A stretch of 64,000 nucleotides of DNA from assembly GCA_020746105.1 (NCBI GenBank), contig CM036617.1, positions 143,138,518 through 143,202,517 on the forward strand, in the 5' to 3' direction. How positions within the stretch are numbered: position 1 is the first letter of the stretch; the number at the start of each line of letters is the position of its first letter. Shown one piece after another: positions 42,651 to 57,274 of the stretch. Origin of the DNA: Trogon surrucura (lineage: Eukaryota; Chordata; Aves; Trogoniformes; Trogonidae). The position numbers and the translations under genes are program-made. Under the pieces are notes generated by a model. That model saw nothing but the letters and a program-made list of their open reading frames with translations, made no database searches and was not told the DNA's origin.

Positions 42651-45600
42651 ATGTTTGAACATGTGAAGAAGTACATATATTCTTATTCTTGTAACTATTG
42701 GTTATTCAAACCACTTCACGACAAGTGGCAGGGTAGAAAACACTAGTAATCTTATTGTGTCTCTGCAAATTACCTTTATTTTGAACTGATGTCTATTCCC
42801 CGTCTGTTTCTTTCTTTCTGTTTTTTTTTTTTTGTTTGGTCACCTAATAGCCTGTAGTTCATCTAAATTTCTTAGTCTTGGTGTTCTCAAGTCTATATCC
42901 AAATTCAAAAATGATGGTTTTCTGCTGTGTCTCGATTATCCAGTGCTTACATATCCACTATTCGTATTCTTTGTCTCATGGACCGATCTCACTTTATACT
43001 GATGAGCAAAAGTTGATCATGGTAGAGGATGATCCCAAGTCATAAGAAGGAAGAGCAGCCTCTGAAGTCCTGAGGGAAGAGTAAATGGAAAACTCTGGAA
43101 ACTTAGTTCCTTTTCATAAAATTTTAGAGGGTTACTAACATCAAGGCTAAGAGAGATCATAATAATTTCTTCCTTTCTGGGAATGGTTTATGGGTTTCAA
43201 TGTGAAATAAGAGTTGTTTGTGGCTTAACTTTAATGTCAGTGGCCAGTTTCCATAGGTTTCCCTTTCTGCCCTGTTAGTTGACCTTTCTTGGGCTTAATA
43301 TCTGTTTTTCATTCTTTGAAGATTTTGCCTTCCTGCATCAGTGTCCAGCCTGTTTTTTCTGAAATTATATGGTAACAGTTTGTTGGTCTTTTCTATATGT
43401 TAGTCTGCTTTTCGCACTGATCTGTGACTGTCAATCACCATGATGAAATAGTCAAGTGATTTGTAATTCTGGTTGACATTTATTCAATTTTGGGCTCTCA
43501 GAAGAGAAGTCTATGAAGCTACAAATGTTTTGTTTTATTTAATCCTCATTTTAGTGAGAAATGATGCTACAGATATTCAGCTTGTGGAAATTGATCTGCA
43601 TCAGTAACGTGATAGATAACGGAAGGCACAGAGCGTAATGGCAGCATTTAGCACGTAAAATGCTTGTAGCCCTACACAAGCAGAGATTACTCATCCCTAT
43701 GATCCCTGTAAGGTAAGATACGTATTGTAAATGGTGTCAAACAAGAGACGATCCTGGAAATATCTGTCAGGATGACCAGTGAATATAAAAGTGCTTACCA
43801 AGAGCCCTCCTCAGAGGGCAGAAACCGCCAGCAACTGTGGTACATTATATTGATTTTGCATTTACAGTAGTGACCAAAGGGTGGCTCTCCATCCCCACAG
43901 TAAGTCTTAGGAACAAGCATAAATGCTGTAAGAGACAGGAAGTTTCAATGTCTTTCTCTGCAATATTAACACTGTCATTCTCTGAGTATGTTTTCTACCT
44001 AATCAACTTAGAGCTTATTTTAGTGTAATTTGTCTTTTTTTTGCCCCCAAAGGAGAGTGGAGTTTGGAAAAGGAGCCTGGATTTTGTGAACTGATAGGTA
44101 TCATGCATTCCCAGCTTTAAAAATGATGTCTCAGTTATATATGGTATGTGGATTTTTTTTCTAAGAGTATTGACATTGCCAGTAAACATATGTTGTTAAG
44201 TCCTTTTGATATTAGTATATCCCGAAGTAAGTTTCAGTTTCTTTATTATAATTAGAAGAGTGAAACATGTTTCATTTCTGAAATACAAAACTGTGTCTTA
44301 TCAACAAAAAGGAATCACTGCAGTTACTGTATTTTTCTAGTGTAAGGCGGATTAGAAAATGTCCAGTTTTAGAGTATACATTTATATGATGTGCTACACA
44401 TCTTCAACTAATATGTGCTTAAGTACGAGGGAAAGATGTTCAGCACTGAGCAAAGGTATTTCCTGTTTGTTGGTATTTATTCCATTATTTAAGATTCAAC
44501 AGTGAATGCAAACTCTCTGAATCCTCCTTCCTTTGCTCCGTTTTTCAGTTGAAATTTATAGTTATTTGATCCCTTGTTGATTTTCCGCTCTTTGATATTT
44601 TCCAGATATTAAGGGTGTGCCTTGTGATAAGACACCCTTTAGAAATGATTTTCAGAAATTAGTTTGCTCTGACTGACCGTCTTTTGCCTATGCAGATTTT
44701 GCCCTGCCACATCCCTGTCATTTTTCTGCCAACATACTGCTCTAATGCTGCCCCACATTTGCCCTGATCACATTATCTTCTGTGAGCATCCCCAAACTGG
44801 TAGCACTCTTGGATGAGGCTAAGATGATCATATAATAGCTTATGTTATACTGCAAGCCCTAAATTCCTTTCCCAGGGCAAACCTTTTAATGCACAGCTTC
44901 TACTGTACAGTAACTCAGCTTTGTCTTGTGAGACGCTGTCAATCCACAAATCACTGCAGAAATGAGGTTACTGATGCAGCTGTCAGCCTCCTCTATGCTG
45001 GAAGCTGCTTGTCTCTTACGGAGTTATACCCAACCTTTCTTGTTCAAGACTTCTGTAAACAAGTGCAAGCCAAGTGATAAAGATCCCTGCTGTAGGAAAT
45101 TCCTGGGAATATTACACTTCAAAATTAAAATTTACTGCTATGTAAGTTTAGATCTTCCCAGTCCTCCCCTTTGTGATACCTCGTTGATTTATCAAAGGAT
45201 GCACAGGCCCATCCATGTCTTTTGTGTGCTGTTTTTTCCTCTTTCTTTCCAAGGAAAGACACCTTTTTTCTCCATTCACCTATAATTAGAAAAACAGAAA
45301 ATCCTCTTTCCAAGAATCTTCCTCATTTTAAGTACTTGTATCTTCAAAATGACTTGGCCAATAAACTTTCTGGTGTGCTTTTATTGGTCATGCTTTGAAA
45401 AATGATTCTGTAGAGTTTTGAGTGTTTTCTTTTACTTAGCATTCACTGTATAAAGGATTTACGCCGTTTAAAGGGCAAGGAAATCTTATCTGCAGGTCTT
45501 CAGAGATGCAGCTTCAACTCTGCAAGGTTTGAAACGTAAAAAAGGCATTACTTAGTCTCTTTGGAACTTTCTGCTAATTTCAAGATTTACAGTATTCACT

Positions 45601-45925
45601 TGAGGTTAACAACTTGTAACTGAACAGCAGTTTGTGAGGTGATGGTACAAGGGCTTTGTTTTAATCTTTGGATATTTTTATTACAATTTTCTTTTTCTAC
45701 TAGTGATATTGTATATCTGCTATCACATTGTACTGTCTTTTCAGTTGGTTATAAGGGAAATTTTGACCTTTTACAGATTGGGCCTTGATTTACTGTGAAG
45801 ACCAAAGCTGTGTTACTTGAGAATGTGTATTTTGCAGTTGTAAATTATCGATTAACGATAGCTGCTCTGAAACCAATAAAAACATGATTTTGGGTGGTAG
45901 GGGTGGAGATAAAGTCAGAAAACAG

Positions 45926-45959
45926 ATGCTCTGGGAACAGCCATGCTCTGGGAACAGCC
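45926..45959 (+). repeat. 17-bp perfect tandem duplication
   Basis: The unit ATGCTCTGGGAACAGCC occurs twice back to back with no mismatch. It is a small local duplication, probably recent, since both copies are identical. Confidence 0.95.
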
Positions 45960-47905
45960 ATCCTCTAACCTCCAGGCATAAGCAATTTTCAAATGCAGAA
46001 GCAGGCAGAAGTTTTAAATGTTTTTAAAATAACAGCTTCTTTTTTCCTCTTCCCATCTCTCCCCCTGCATGTTACTCCCCTTCAACCACAATCATTTGTG
46101 GCCAAGGCATCTGTGCCTTTGGAAGAATATGTTAGTGGTGAGGTAGGAATGCACTGCTTGGGCAGGTGATCTCTTATCAGAACTACAACTTGGCAGACGA
46201 AGAAACCTTCCTTCAGCTTTTCTGGATGACTCTCTGACTGACATTTATGACTCTTTAATGACATGTTATCTGCTAACGTGTGTATAATGATAGGTGAGGC
46301 AGAGAGAGGAATCACAGAAGCCCTATTGTGTAGCTAATAGCAAATGCACAACAGGCTTGTAGAAGAATCTCTTTTTTTTAGCAGGGCCTGATCCAAAACC
46401 TTCTGATGTTAGTAAAAAGAACCCCCTTTGAAATAGGCACATATTTCAGTGCGTTAGATAATTCTGAAAGAATCTGAAGAGATGTTAACTGCACAATTGG
46501 CTGATGAAAGAAGCAGCATAGACTGAAGAGTTGGAGACTCTCATTACAGTATGATCTCTGACATATCCCAGCTGTAATTTTTTGCGCTGTTTTTCAATGT
46601 GGAGTTGTCTATCTCTGTTAACGCAAGGCTTTCAAATATGCTGGCTCTAAAGTAGTCAAGAGAATGATGCTTTTCTAAGAATATCTGGGGAGAAGGTGAA
46701 CATCTCTGCAGTTAGGCTGTTGGAGAAAACATTGCTGAAACATTCATCTGAGCAACAAAGCACTGTTGTTTATCCTTGTTCTTGTACCAAGAAATGTGAT
46801 ATAAGAGGTTGAAATGCTTTACTTTAGATCGTGGTGCCATGAGTTTTTTGTTTGTTCGTTTGTTTCTACAATGTCTGCTCAAAAAAATAATCTTGTATAT
46901 AAGCGTTGGATCTTTCTCTCATAAGCTATAATAACGCCACGCACAACAAAATGCGGAGTATGGTCACGTGGAACAGACAGGAATCATTCCTGTTTTACAT
47001 TGTCAATATATACAAATACAAAAGATTTTGTTGCACAAGGTTTGGAACTTTGGCTGATATTTGATACAAGGTGAAACAGCTCCAGAAACTGTTTGAGAGC
47101 AAACCACCTCAGGGCTACACCTTTATAAGAAAGAAGGATGCGTCCCAAGTAGTGAGTTGAAATCCTTGAGGAAAAGGAGGGACTTGAACCCAAATTTCTT
47201 ATGTCTTGGCAAATTTCCCAATAAACATGAGTCCATTCTCTCTTCAGTTTTTATGTGTAACTTTGTTATGTGCTTAAGCTAAAAGAATTTTCGTCAGACT
47301 TTCAGAAAACAAAATATTTACCCCAGGCTGTCTATATATAACACCCCCAAATCAGAGTGTTCAAGCTTGCATTTCCTATGTGTTAATTCTCTAAATCTGT
47401 TTGAGCTCCTAGAGTATTCAAATGAGTCTTGTTACAGCTGTGTTGTTCTCTGGGTTTTTGCAAAGCAACTCATGAAACAGGAGTGTCTCTCTGTCCATTA
47501 ACCTGATATAATTTGGGGAATTTGGCATGGGCTTTACTGGCACCGTGATTTCATTAGGGCCGTGGGTCAGAGTGGGTTGAAGCAGCTGTTCAAGACTAGT
47601 TATAAAGACTGTCTGTGATTTTTTAGGAGTGATTGTTGTTGAACAGTGTGGCCATAATGCCCCTAGAACGTCCCCTTTCCAAGCAGCAACTTTTGACATT
47701 GTTTCCTTCTGAATTTTTGGTTTATCCATCTACCCTCCAACACCTTCAGATCAGAGAGATCTTCTGCCAGCAGTGTTGCATAAAGAGTTCCACTCTCTAT
47801 GTGCCCCCTGATGTCCAAAATAAACACACAGGAACATAAACTCTTTCACCCCTTCTGGGCCCGGCACTCAGCGGACTCCGCACCTCGCCAATGGTCAATA
47901 GAAGT

Positions 47906-47924
47906 AAAAAAAAAAAAAAAAAAA
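47906..47924 (+). repeat. A19 mononucleotide run
   Basis: This is a run of 19 A residues followed by further A-rich sequence (to about 47948). No SINE or processed gene body is recognisable just upstream. Confidence 0.9.
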
Positions 47925-50900
47925 CAAAACACCCAAAAAAACCCAAAGCAAATACTTCCATCCCACCTGGGATCAGGGACCCCTAAGTCCCTGGCAGCCA
48001 GAAAAATCACTTATTTTCTGCCAGGCTTTCTTCACCAGAGAGAGGCTTTAATTGAAAACAGTCTCCCTTGGCTTCAGGCCTCTCAGTTAGTCACTATTAG
48101 TAGCTGGATACTCAACCTGTCAAGCTCTTCCCTGCCAGTCTAACACCTCCTTCCTTCAGGTGCCGTAGGGTGGGACATATTAGGAACTCAGCAGCCCATT
48201 AATTCTTTCCTGATTTCTGTGGGAGGTCTTAACAGAAGTTCAAGATTTTCTTCAGAGGCAGCAAGTTTGGATTTTGAGTTCCACCCTCTGTAGCAAGCAT
48301 AAACCGTGCATAGTAATCCTAAAATCTTCCTGTCTTTTTATCAGAATTAAAACGCACTTGTGCTTTGAAAGTAAATGAAGGCAAAGGTTGAGAAAATGTT
48401 CTGGTGCAGTGAAAGTGTGAGTTGGAATACAGAGGACACTGGTAATTTCTGTGTTCACAGGTTTGTACAGCAACGTTAACTCGGTAGACATAGACATAGA
48501 AAAAAGGGGCAGAGGATTTTCAGCATGGTCTACAATGCCTTAAACATTGGGACATTAAATTTCAGGCACTTCAGAATGGACTCTGATGTTCCCTAAATTT
48601 AAGTGCTTTCTGAAAACATTTCTAAGCAGGCATCTAGAAGCTGTAGTCAATTGCTCTGAGCCACTTCTGTAAATTTTACTAAGCAGCTTTCTGCATCTTC
48701 TTTTTTTGCACGCATTGCAACTTAGAAATCGCTATTTGCTCAATGGAGCAAATTAAATTGGGTAGGCTTCCCTTGAGCCATGTTATCTGAACAGAAATAG
48801 TGAGGCAGTTACTTCACTTCCACTGTGGAAGCGCAGTTCTTCCAGTTCAAATCTCCACAGTTTTAGTGCAATGTATTCCAGATAAGAGATTACAAAATAC
48901 ATTGTATTTGTGCTGTCCATTAAAAGCTACTGAACAGTGATCAGTAAACAAGAATAGCATGACGCAGGAAAACCGCTCAGTGTTGATCTAGTTAAGCATT
49001 AAGCTGAGCAACAGAGAGGAGGCACGTACTCGAAAGAATAGGCAGAGAAGCAGAAATACCTGGAAATAAAGGGTCTATATGTGTTCAACAAAGTGATAAA
49101 CAAACGGTTTTGGATGCACACTGCTTTTGTGAGGGTGGCTTTCTACCCATCCACCCATTTTTGTACTTCCTTTCTGCAAGAGTTTATTTTATCATGTGCT
49201 GAGAGATGGCTTTTCTTTTTCACCCTTCCATCTCCTAACCCATCTCTTGGCAGGGAAATTCCAAGCATGTTATAGACGGTTTTGAGAAGAGGGGGCAGCC
49301 TTGCACTTCTGTCTCTAATTACAAACTTAACACTTCCAGCACATAGAAATACAGAGAAGCTAACATAATTTTATCATTAGAGATATAAAAATGTATAAAT
49401 TCTCAAAATTTATATGGATCTACACCCTAGGTAAGATGGATTTAATGACTTGTTAATGATGCATGTACTCTGCCCCACACAAGCCTCCAACTCCAAATGT
49501 GTTTGACACAAATTCCCATTTGCCAAATGTTATAAAAATGTCATACTTTGCATTGTTTAAGAACATTCAAAAAACTTACACACCTAGCATAAACTTGATG
49601 CGCTTATTCCACAGTTTTAGTGTACAGCTTTTGAGAAGCGTGCCATGCATTCTGTAAACATTTATCATATAATACATTTCCTTTAGTAAATATTTAAGCA
49701 GCTATCTAACTTATTCCAACACAGATGTAGCCTTCCCCAATGGTTGAGGAGAGAAGATGTTGCTAGGTGTTTCTGTACTGAGTGCAATGCCAAATGCACA
49801 ACCTGCTTTTGCAATAGCAGTGTATCAGTTATCTAGAATAAATACATGGCTTTGACTCTGTTAAAAGATTATTTGTATGAAATAAAAAGCTTCAATCAGT
49901 GGAGGCTTATTTGAATTGTATGTTTATGCAGCTTTTGATCGTGATGGAAATCTCTTTTCTTAGGCTTTTCAGTAACAGTAATAATTCCCTTTTTAAGGAG
50001 AGAGCCAAGCTGAACTAAAACACTCCGTCAGGACTGGAAAGCACAGATTTGCTAAATAGCGTATGACCTGGCCTCTCAAATCCCATGTTCCCAGGACAAT
50101 GTGCTATTGGCATTTTAGCCACTTGTGTTAGCAGTGTTGTCAGTGTGTCCTGGATTTAACTGTAGGTCTGTTCTCCCTATCCTATGCTTCCATTTAACCT
50201 CTTATATTTGAAGGTAGAACTCTGATTTTCCTCAACTAAAGATATATGTATTGCATGAAATGTGTCTACTGCTGGACTGTTCAGTCTTCAAGGGAAATTC
50301 GGAGAAGGTCAGTTCTTGTTAGCTATGGCAGATGGGAGATTGACTTTGCTTTCACCTCTAGTCAAAATATTCCAGAGACTACAGATCACTTACAAAAATA
50401 TGATGCGTTTGACTGCAGGTTTTATCATAATATCGTTATAGGCTTGCGATAACAACACTCCAGTAAGACACAATAATCACACGCATATGCGTGGTCACGC
50501 TCTGTTTAACTTTTAAGTTTTTTGTGCTTTTGCCTCCAGCACTTCTTCTGCCTGATGCTGTATGATTTGAAAGCATTCCCAACAGGCCAAGAGCAAAGCC
50601 CCAGGCTCCAGCGTCCCTGGCATGCTCAGTTCCCTTACTGGCTTGCTGGTGGAGTCTCTTTAATGTGAAGCTGATCATGTTCTTTTGAACTGTTTATGAC
50701 AACAAATTAGATGTGAAATAATAAACATTGGCAGCTCTTTTCAGTAACAAAGGTATGCTGGAATGAACACAATGTCCTGTCATTTCTTGAAAACAGGATT
50801 TTCATGTGTAACCTTTTAAAGCAATTTGTCCATGAGTGAGTACATTAAGAAATTCTCCTTGCATCTTCCAGGGCTCTCCAGCTCTTTTGTGCATCAAAGG

Positions 50901-52454
50901 GCTTGAGAAGCTTTGCTTTATTTTTTTTCAAATTTAGAAAAACTTTCAAGAAAGATAAAAATACCACCACTTTGACTAATTATTTGATATCTACTGTGTT
51001 GTTCAGTGGGACAGCACAGGAAAAATATCTTCACTTTCTTGCTTCAATTTTGAAAGACTTTATTTCTTTCCACCTCCTTCCCTGATGGTTACAAAGATTT
51101 GCTCTTAACTTACCCACTGACAAAAACACTCAGATACAGTACAAAGAGCATTATCAATGCCTAATGAATGTTAATAAACCAAGATTGATGTTAGTTTTTA
51201 AAACAGAAATTTGGCCTCTTAAACAGCTCAGAGAGCTTACCTACCCTAGAAAACTCTCTAGTGCTTAAAAGCTGAAGAATGTGGTTGATTCCAGATTATT
51301 TCTTCCTTTTCTCCTCTAACTTGTTTTCTAATGAAGATGACAAAATAAGTTGTGAACAACATCTCCTGCCACCGTTACACTGTAGTGAGGTTGTGATGTT
51401 TGGAAGAATTTAATTTCTGGTGCGGAAGCAAACATTTTAAAGCAGGCAAATATTGTCTCACGGCGGGATTTGAGTTAACTGAAGTTTATGGTAAATACCA
51501 ATTTGGAAACATGCCTCAGATTTTGATCCTCTTGTTACTTCTTAGGGGATTAACTTTTCTCCTCACCAGCATTTTTAACACATTCGAAATTATCCTCAAA
51601 TCCAGATAATACAAAAGCATTTATGATGACTGTATAAACAGTACATCCTGCAATAAACTGTTTTAACTTTGAGGTATAAAGTGTTTTAGAGATTCTGTTA
51701 AGATATGGATGCAAGGATGGGCTTTATTTTAAAGAAAACATAGACTTCTCTTTGTTTTGCTGTTTCTGATTAGGACGGTAACACCTGCAAAAGAAAAAGA
51801 TTGATGAGTGGATGAAAATAGTCAGGAGCAATTCAGACAAAATGGAAGTTATCCCAAGTGTCATCACGGTAGTAGATTCTAAGTAGACATGTAGCTCTAG
51901 GATTTATGGTGGAAGCCAGCACATTTTGAAATTAGCAGCAGCTTCATTACAGAGGCTCTTTGGGTGTTTCTGTAACTCAGCAAAGACATCATGGGACTAT
52001 TGTACAGGCAAAGAACTAGACAGATGATGCTGAAAGTAACCACCATGACGGGGATCAAATAGAAAATAAGCTACGTAAGAAGAATCAGATAGTGTTGTTG
52101 ATAGAGGGCTGACTGGCAGGATGTTTTGTTTCGATTGTGACATGTATTCACAGTGATAATCTGGTGATCAAGCTATACCCAAACTACAGTCAGCATCAAG
52201 ACAGGGGTACTGTCTTAAGTGGCACTTACAGGAGCCCTGTAAGGTTTCACAGTGATTCTTGCTGTCCCATATAGCAAAATAAGTCACATGTAGCAAGAAG
52301 AGTAACATGAAGGGGCAGAATTGTCAATTCCTGGATCTCTGAAGATTTGCAATGATAACCGGGTTTGTGAGAAGAGAGGTGACTTGTGATATATGATCCT
52401 GCTGTAAGTCAGGGTGACCGATGAAGGAGAGCAGGAGGATGTAAAAGGAGGCTC

Positions 52455-52640
52455 ATGGAGGTACAGAGCACTGCAACAGGCTGCCCAGAGAGGGTGTGAA
52501 GTCTCCTTCTCTGGAGACATTCAAAACTCATCTGGACACGTTCCTGTGTGGCTGCCCTAGGGGATCCTGCTCGGGCAGGGGAGTTGGACTAGATGATCTC
52601 TAGGGGTCCCTTCCAACCCGTAACATTCTGTGATTCTGTG
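52455..52640 (+). mobile_element. Short CR1 LINE 3' tail
   Basis: This fragment holds the last part of CR1 ORF2 and its 3' UTR: CAACAGGCTGCCCAGAGAGG, then GTCTCCTTCTCTGGAGAC and TTGGACTAGATGATCTCTAG. It ends at CATTCTGTGATTCTGTGAAG. It matches the plus-strand copy in KLHL42 intron 2 closely and probably belongs to the same or a near subfamily. It is severely 5'-truncated. Confidence 0.93.
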
Positions 52641-54649
52641 AAGGGATAAACATGCTTCTGCAGTAAGGGTTGCATGGTTGCTTTGAAGTCATCCTGTACT
52701 GCCACCACTCTCACAGTGTCGTGAGTCAGTTCAGCTTTGGAGGGTGCCAGGGTGCCAGGACAAGGAAGGGTGTGATGCTGGAGTATAACTGAGTGCTTGA
52801 GTACATGGTCTGCAGAAGCCAGAGTTGCTGCCAAAATTGTGTGTTTGCAACCACAGCCTGTGGTCTGACAGTATCAAGATTTCGGTGGCAGTCCTGGCTT
52901 ACGGCCCTCACCGCACGTTCCTGCCTCTGTACCACAGCACACTACCCACTGCTTTGTGCCAATAAATCACTTACATCGTCATGCCTTAAACCTGGTCACA
53001 GAATCTTAAACAGAGACTGCCAAGAAAATGGACACATGAGGGAGATGATGATTTGAAAGATGGCTAGCTAGTTTTGTCTGAGGTTGTAGCTCTCTGAGGT
53101 AAAGTCTGGCAGCAAAACTGGCTTGAAGTTTTTCACCTCTTTATTTTTCCCACCGTACAACTCTTCTGTACTCGTTCTGTGGTGCCCTGTCCCCTTGGTT
53201 CTGTCAGCATTGCCATTCACACAGCCAAGCCTGCCAGCTGGAGTGGGGACTTTCTTAATACTCTGGATGCACAAAAACCCAATAAGGGCATAAGAGAGTT
53301 CGCATTTGCTAATGGCTCCTCACAGGAACAGAAGGCATTAGTCTCTCCTGTCAAACCACATGGCAACTGGAGATCTTTGTCCTATCAGTTTGGACTGTGT
53401 GGAGAAACGTCACCCTGTGTCTGCTCCTGATCCGAGTCTTGAGGTCCTGCCAGTCTGCGGGCAAAACTTTCCCTCCTGTTTCTCATCCCAGCACAGCAGA
53501 AGCAGGCTGGCTGGCTGCTGTCGTCGTACCAAGGGCTGAGATCCAGATTCCTAAACTGCAGTTAGCGTTTCTGTCGCAGCAGGGCCAATGCGGTAGGTGA
53601 GGAGCATGCTGGGTGTGTGTTTGGGAGTTGGGTGTGGACTAACCCAGTTAGAGCCTAGGTGTTTAGGTGGCAAGTGGCCTGCTTTGCTTCCCTGGACTTG
53701 AGGGGCAGGTCCCACAGGCAGCGCTGGTGCAGGTGAGGGTCTTACCCCGTGTGCCACCCACTGCTCAGTTCAATTGCCCAGTTCACAGCGTCTTGTTTTT
53801 CTCGCTCCAGCTTTCCGCCTCCAGTTTTATGCTTTCTCTGAAGGCAGTGCTGCAGTCTGCCCCACACATTTCCAGGTTTATTCCTGGTTGCAATTGGTCT
53901 CACCAAGTAGGAAAGTATGAATTTGCAACCTTGTGGTTATTTTTATATAAGAATGTCTTAATACATGGTGGATGTTTGAGTCTAGCTTTCGATGTTTTTC
54001 AAACGGTGTCTGTATTTTGATTTTTAATTTGCCTCTGAGCAAGACTGTCTACAAACACTGGCCAAATCTGCCTATCTGGGACCTGGAAGGGGTCCCTGGA
54101 GAAAGCACTTCAAGTCATTTATTCAGCACTGGCTGCTTTTACATTTGGCTTGAAGTCTGACAATTTTCCACCAGACCTGCAGCATAGTAAAGCACATCCT
54201 CTCTATGACAGCAGCAGAGCCAAGGAACTAGCAGGTTGCAGGAGTGAATGCTATAAAACAGATGTTATTAGTGGGCTTCACCAAGGGTGGGAGGCTGAGT
54301 ACAGTAGCCCTATTACAGCCTCCAAGGTGGGCCACAAGATTGCTGTCTTATGAGCAAGCTGTGCCTGCAGTATTTGGCTCAGCATCGCATCCTGAAAATT
54401 CCAGTGCTGAGAAGCACTTTTGCGCTATGAGTAAACTGTAAGCTAGATTTGAAAGGAAAGATTTTGATTAAAATCAGCATTTCAGAGCCTTCAGCTGGCA
54501 GCTGGTGTGGTGTTAAGGATGGACATCGTTGGAGACTCCTGCGGTAAAGAGGCCCCATGTCTGAGTGTTTAAAACCAGGTTCCATCCAGTTGTGATGGTG
54601 GTTTTTAACAGTCAGAGGAAAAAAAATAGTGCTGCATATTTACACTTAG

Positions 54650-54712
54650 GGACAGATCCTGCTCCCATTAAAACCAATGGCAGAGTTCCCATTGATTTCC
54701 ATGGGTGCCTGC
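54650..54712 (+). repeat. Probable ancient amniote repeat fragment
   Basis: The words GATCCTGCTCCCATTAAAACC, CAATGGCAGAGTTCCCATTG and TTTCCATGGG form the self-complementary 'TCCTGCTCCCATTGAAGTCAATGG...CCATTGACTTCAATGGG' pattern. That pattern is common in old repeats of reptile and bird genomes. I cannot name the family with certainty. Confidence 0.45.
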
Positions 54713-55797
54713 CTCAAAATGTTTGAACAGTAAATATGTTCTTCTGGGTGGGAAACCAGGATAGAAATCCCTCTCACAGTCTGCTCCCAGCACTGCAAAT
54801 GTCAGGGTTTTTCAGTGCTAGGCTCAGAAATGCTACTTCTAATTTTAAAATCCTTTTAAACTTCAACCACCATATGTGGCGTTACTTCACAGCTGTCAGT
54901 CAGAATCAACAGCCAGTATTATATTAGCCTATATTTACCTCTATTCTCCCTGTATGTAGATTTACTTCATTTTTATAACTGTCAAATATATCACAGTAAT
55001 TGAGAAATGTAATATTAGATATAAGCATTTGCTCCCTGAGTGCTTTTAATCATATAATAAATCTTGATGGGCTTTGGTTTCATTGACACTAGATAAGCTG
55101 ATGCGGTATGGATTTTTTAATGCTATGGTTTATTGTCTGTATGCCTTTCCCAAAGTGTATGCGTGGCTGTGGGTATGTATTTTTTGTCTCCCTCCCCACC
55201 TCTGTCTTGACTGGAAGTTCCTGGCCATTTGGGATCTTTAGGGATACAAAATTTATAGAAAACAATTTATGAAAAGAAAATAATCCCCAACTTCTCCCTA
55301 GAAGTTTGAGACAAAAGCCTTTCTTAAACGTTTCTGAAAGCTCCTTAATGCAGAGCATTCCCTGGTAAACTGTAGGCTTTGTTTTATGCATATATAAATT
55401 TCTGTTTCCAATAGTTTTCAGAGTTGTGTACAGTCGACTCAAATTATACAGAGCCAAAACTTCTGGCAAATTTCTGTCAACTTGCATGAAAATTTACATC
55501 AATAACATTTGGTATCGCTTGACGGATGGTCTACATCCAAGCTTTGGAAATGGGCATGATGTCTGTGTGTTCAGTGTGCTGTTAACTGTGCTGTCTGCTG
55601 AGGGCTGCTCCCCTTTGGCAGTCAGTGCTTTCTAAGGATAAGGCTGCGTGATGGACAACCTGCATATCCCAGACTTTTTGGTCCAAGTAAGCCTTAGATT
55701 TCTTCTGTATTCTGAAATATGCAGTAAGAGGGCACAATGACTGTCCAGAATGGAGGGAGAAATGCGATGGTGCTTGATTACCAAGGTAATCATAGAA

Positions 55798-56105
55798 GAG
55801 AGAAAAATAAAGAGGAGGAGGAGGAGGAGAAAGAAGGAAAAAGAAGGAGAAGGAGAAGAAGAAGGAGCAGGACAAGGAGGAGAAGAAGAAGAGAAAGAAA
55901 GAGAAAAAAGAAAGAAAAAGAAATGGAGAAACAAGAAGAAGAGAAAGAAAAAGAAGAAGAAGAGAAAAGAAAAAGAAAACAAGAAAAAGAGAACAAGAAG
56001 AAGGAAAGGAAAAGGAAAAAAGGAAAAGGAAAAAGGAAAAGGAAATAAAAAAAACAAAGGAATAAAAAAGACATTAAAAGAAAGGAAGAATCAGAGAAAT
56101 AAAAG
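55798..56105 (+). repeat. Polypurine (GAA/GGA/GAAAAG-rich) low-complexity tract
   Basis: About 300 bases on the plus strand are nearly all A and G, built from degenerate GAA, GGA and GAAAAG units. The left part is richer in GGA and the right part richer in AAAAGG. Open frames on both strands here (Lys/Glu/Arg-rich on plus, Phe/Ser/Leu-rich on minus) are artefacts of the composition. The tract is a candidate for triplex (H-DNA) formation. Confidence 0.92.
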
Positions 56106-56231
56106 GTAATTACAAAAAGCAAGTAACCAGTTGAGCTGACGTACCCATACTTCTTATGCCACACACAGTTGATAGTAAATTGCACCACCTTGAACATCTT
56201 AATGTTGGCAATAGTTTTGGAAATGCTCCTC

Positions 56232-56248
56232 TTTTTTTTTTTTTTTTT
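56232..56248 (+). repeat. T17 mononucleotide run
   Basis: This is a run of 17 T residues about 130 bases after the polypurine tract. No recognisable retroposed sequence is attached on either side. Confidence 0.88.
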
Positions 56249-57274
56249 GTGGTAGTGCAGTATTAAAAAAAGTTTTGAGCTTATGCAGGCATTCTTAAGA
56301 AGACTATGCCCATCCCTTGCAGAGCAAAATCGAACACCTACATAGACCCAAGAGTTCACAAGCCTTTGCTTTGTTTGGCTACCAAATCTTACATCTGACA
56401 GAGCCACTCTGTTAAAATAGCAGAGTTGTCAGGGTTGTACGTATGTTTACGTGTTGTCCTTCCCTTGTGAAAGAGTGTCATTTATGCTGAGAGATTATAG
56501 ATCCTACGGAAACCTCCCAAAAGGAAAGATTGAAAAATAGAAGAAATCATAGCAGCGGAGCAGAGGCTTTCATTGCCTACTGAGTCTTCTAGATCCCCTG
56601 TTACTCATGTTGGGATACCTGTGTTGTGTGGGAGGATAATTGCAGCCAAAGCGGAGGCAGAGAAACCTTTGTTTTCGGGACGTGACAGTTTCTCCAAGCT
56701 TTTGGTGTCCCAAATTGGAGAGGGTTCCCCCCATGGGTGCTCACACGCTCCTGCCCAGCTCATTCACATGAGAGGGACCGGTGATGCTGGCCCACACCTG
56801 CTTTCTCGACACAGACATCTGAAGGAAAACTTGTCATAAGTTTCTCTGCAATTCTAGTGCTTCTGCAATGCAATGGTAAAGAAAGAACTCACCTAACTTG
56901 AAATGCATGAGCAATGATCTACTAAGTGCACACTTTATATGTTAGAGATTTCCCCTTTTACAAATCATCTCGTGAGAGCAGTGTCTTCAAATGTTTTTCA
57001 ATACTTTGCAGCGACAAATTCAAATTTTCTTCTGTCAGTAACCATGCATGCTGTTCCTAAATATAATGAGGTAACTAGAAGGAAGAAAAGCTCTCATTTG
57101 TTTCCTTACTTTAGCACAAATTACTCACTAGTCAGAATTTTTGAATCTCTTTACCTTTCTGAGTAAATAAATTGAGTGCCATAAGTCTTAGTACGTATGG
57201 GTTTTTCACGTAAGATGTTAAAAACTGCGTTGTGTAGATAATAGGTCCATTAATGAGGGACCAGACTATGAATT

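Noticed and set aside
55632..56407. Long Phe/Ser/Leu-rich and Lys/Glu/Arg-rich open frames
   Set aside because: They are the two strands of the polypurine tract; their length follows from the composition.
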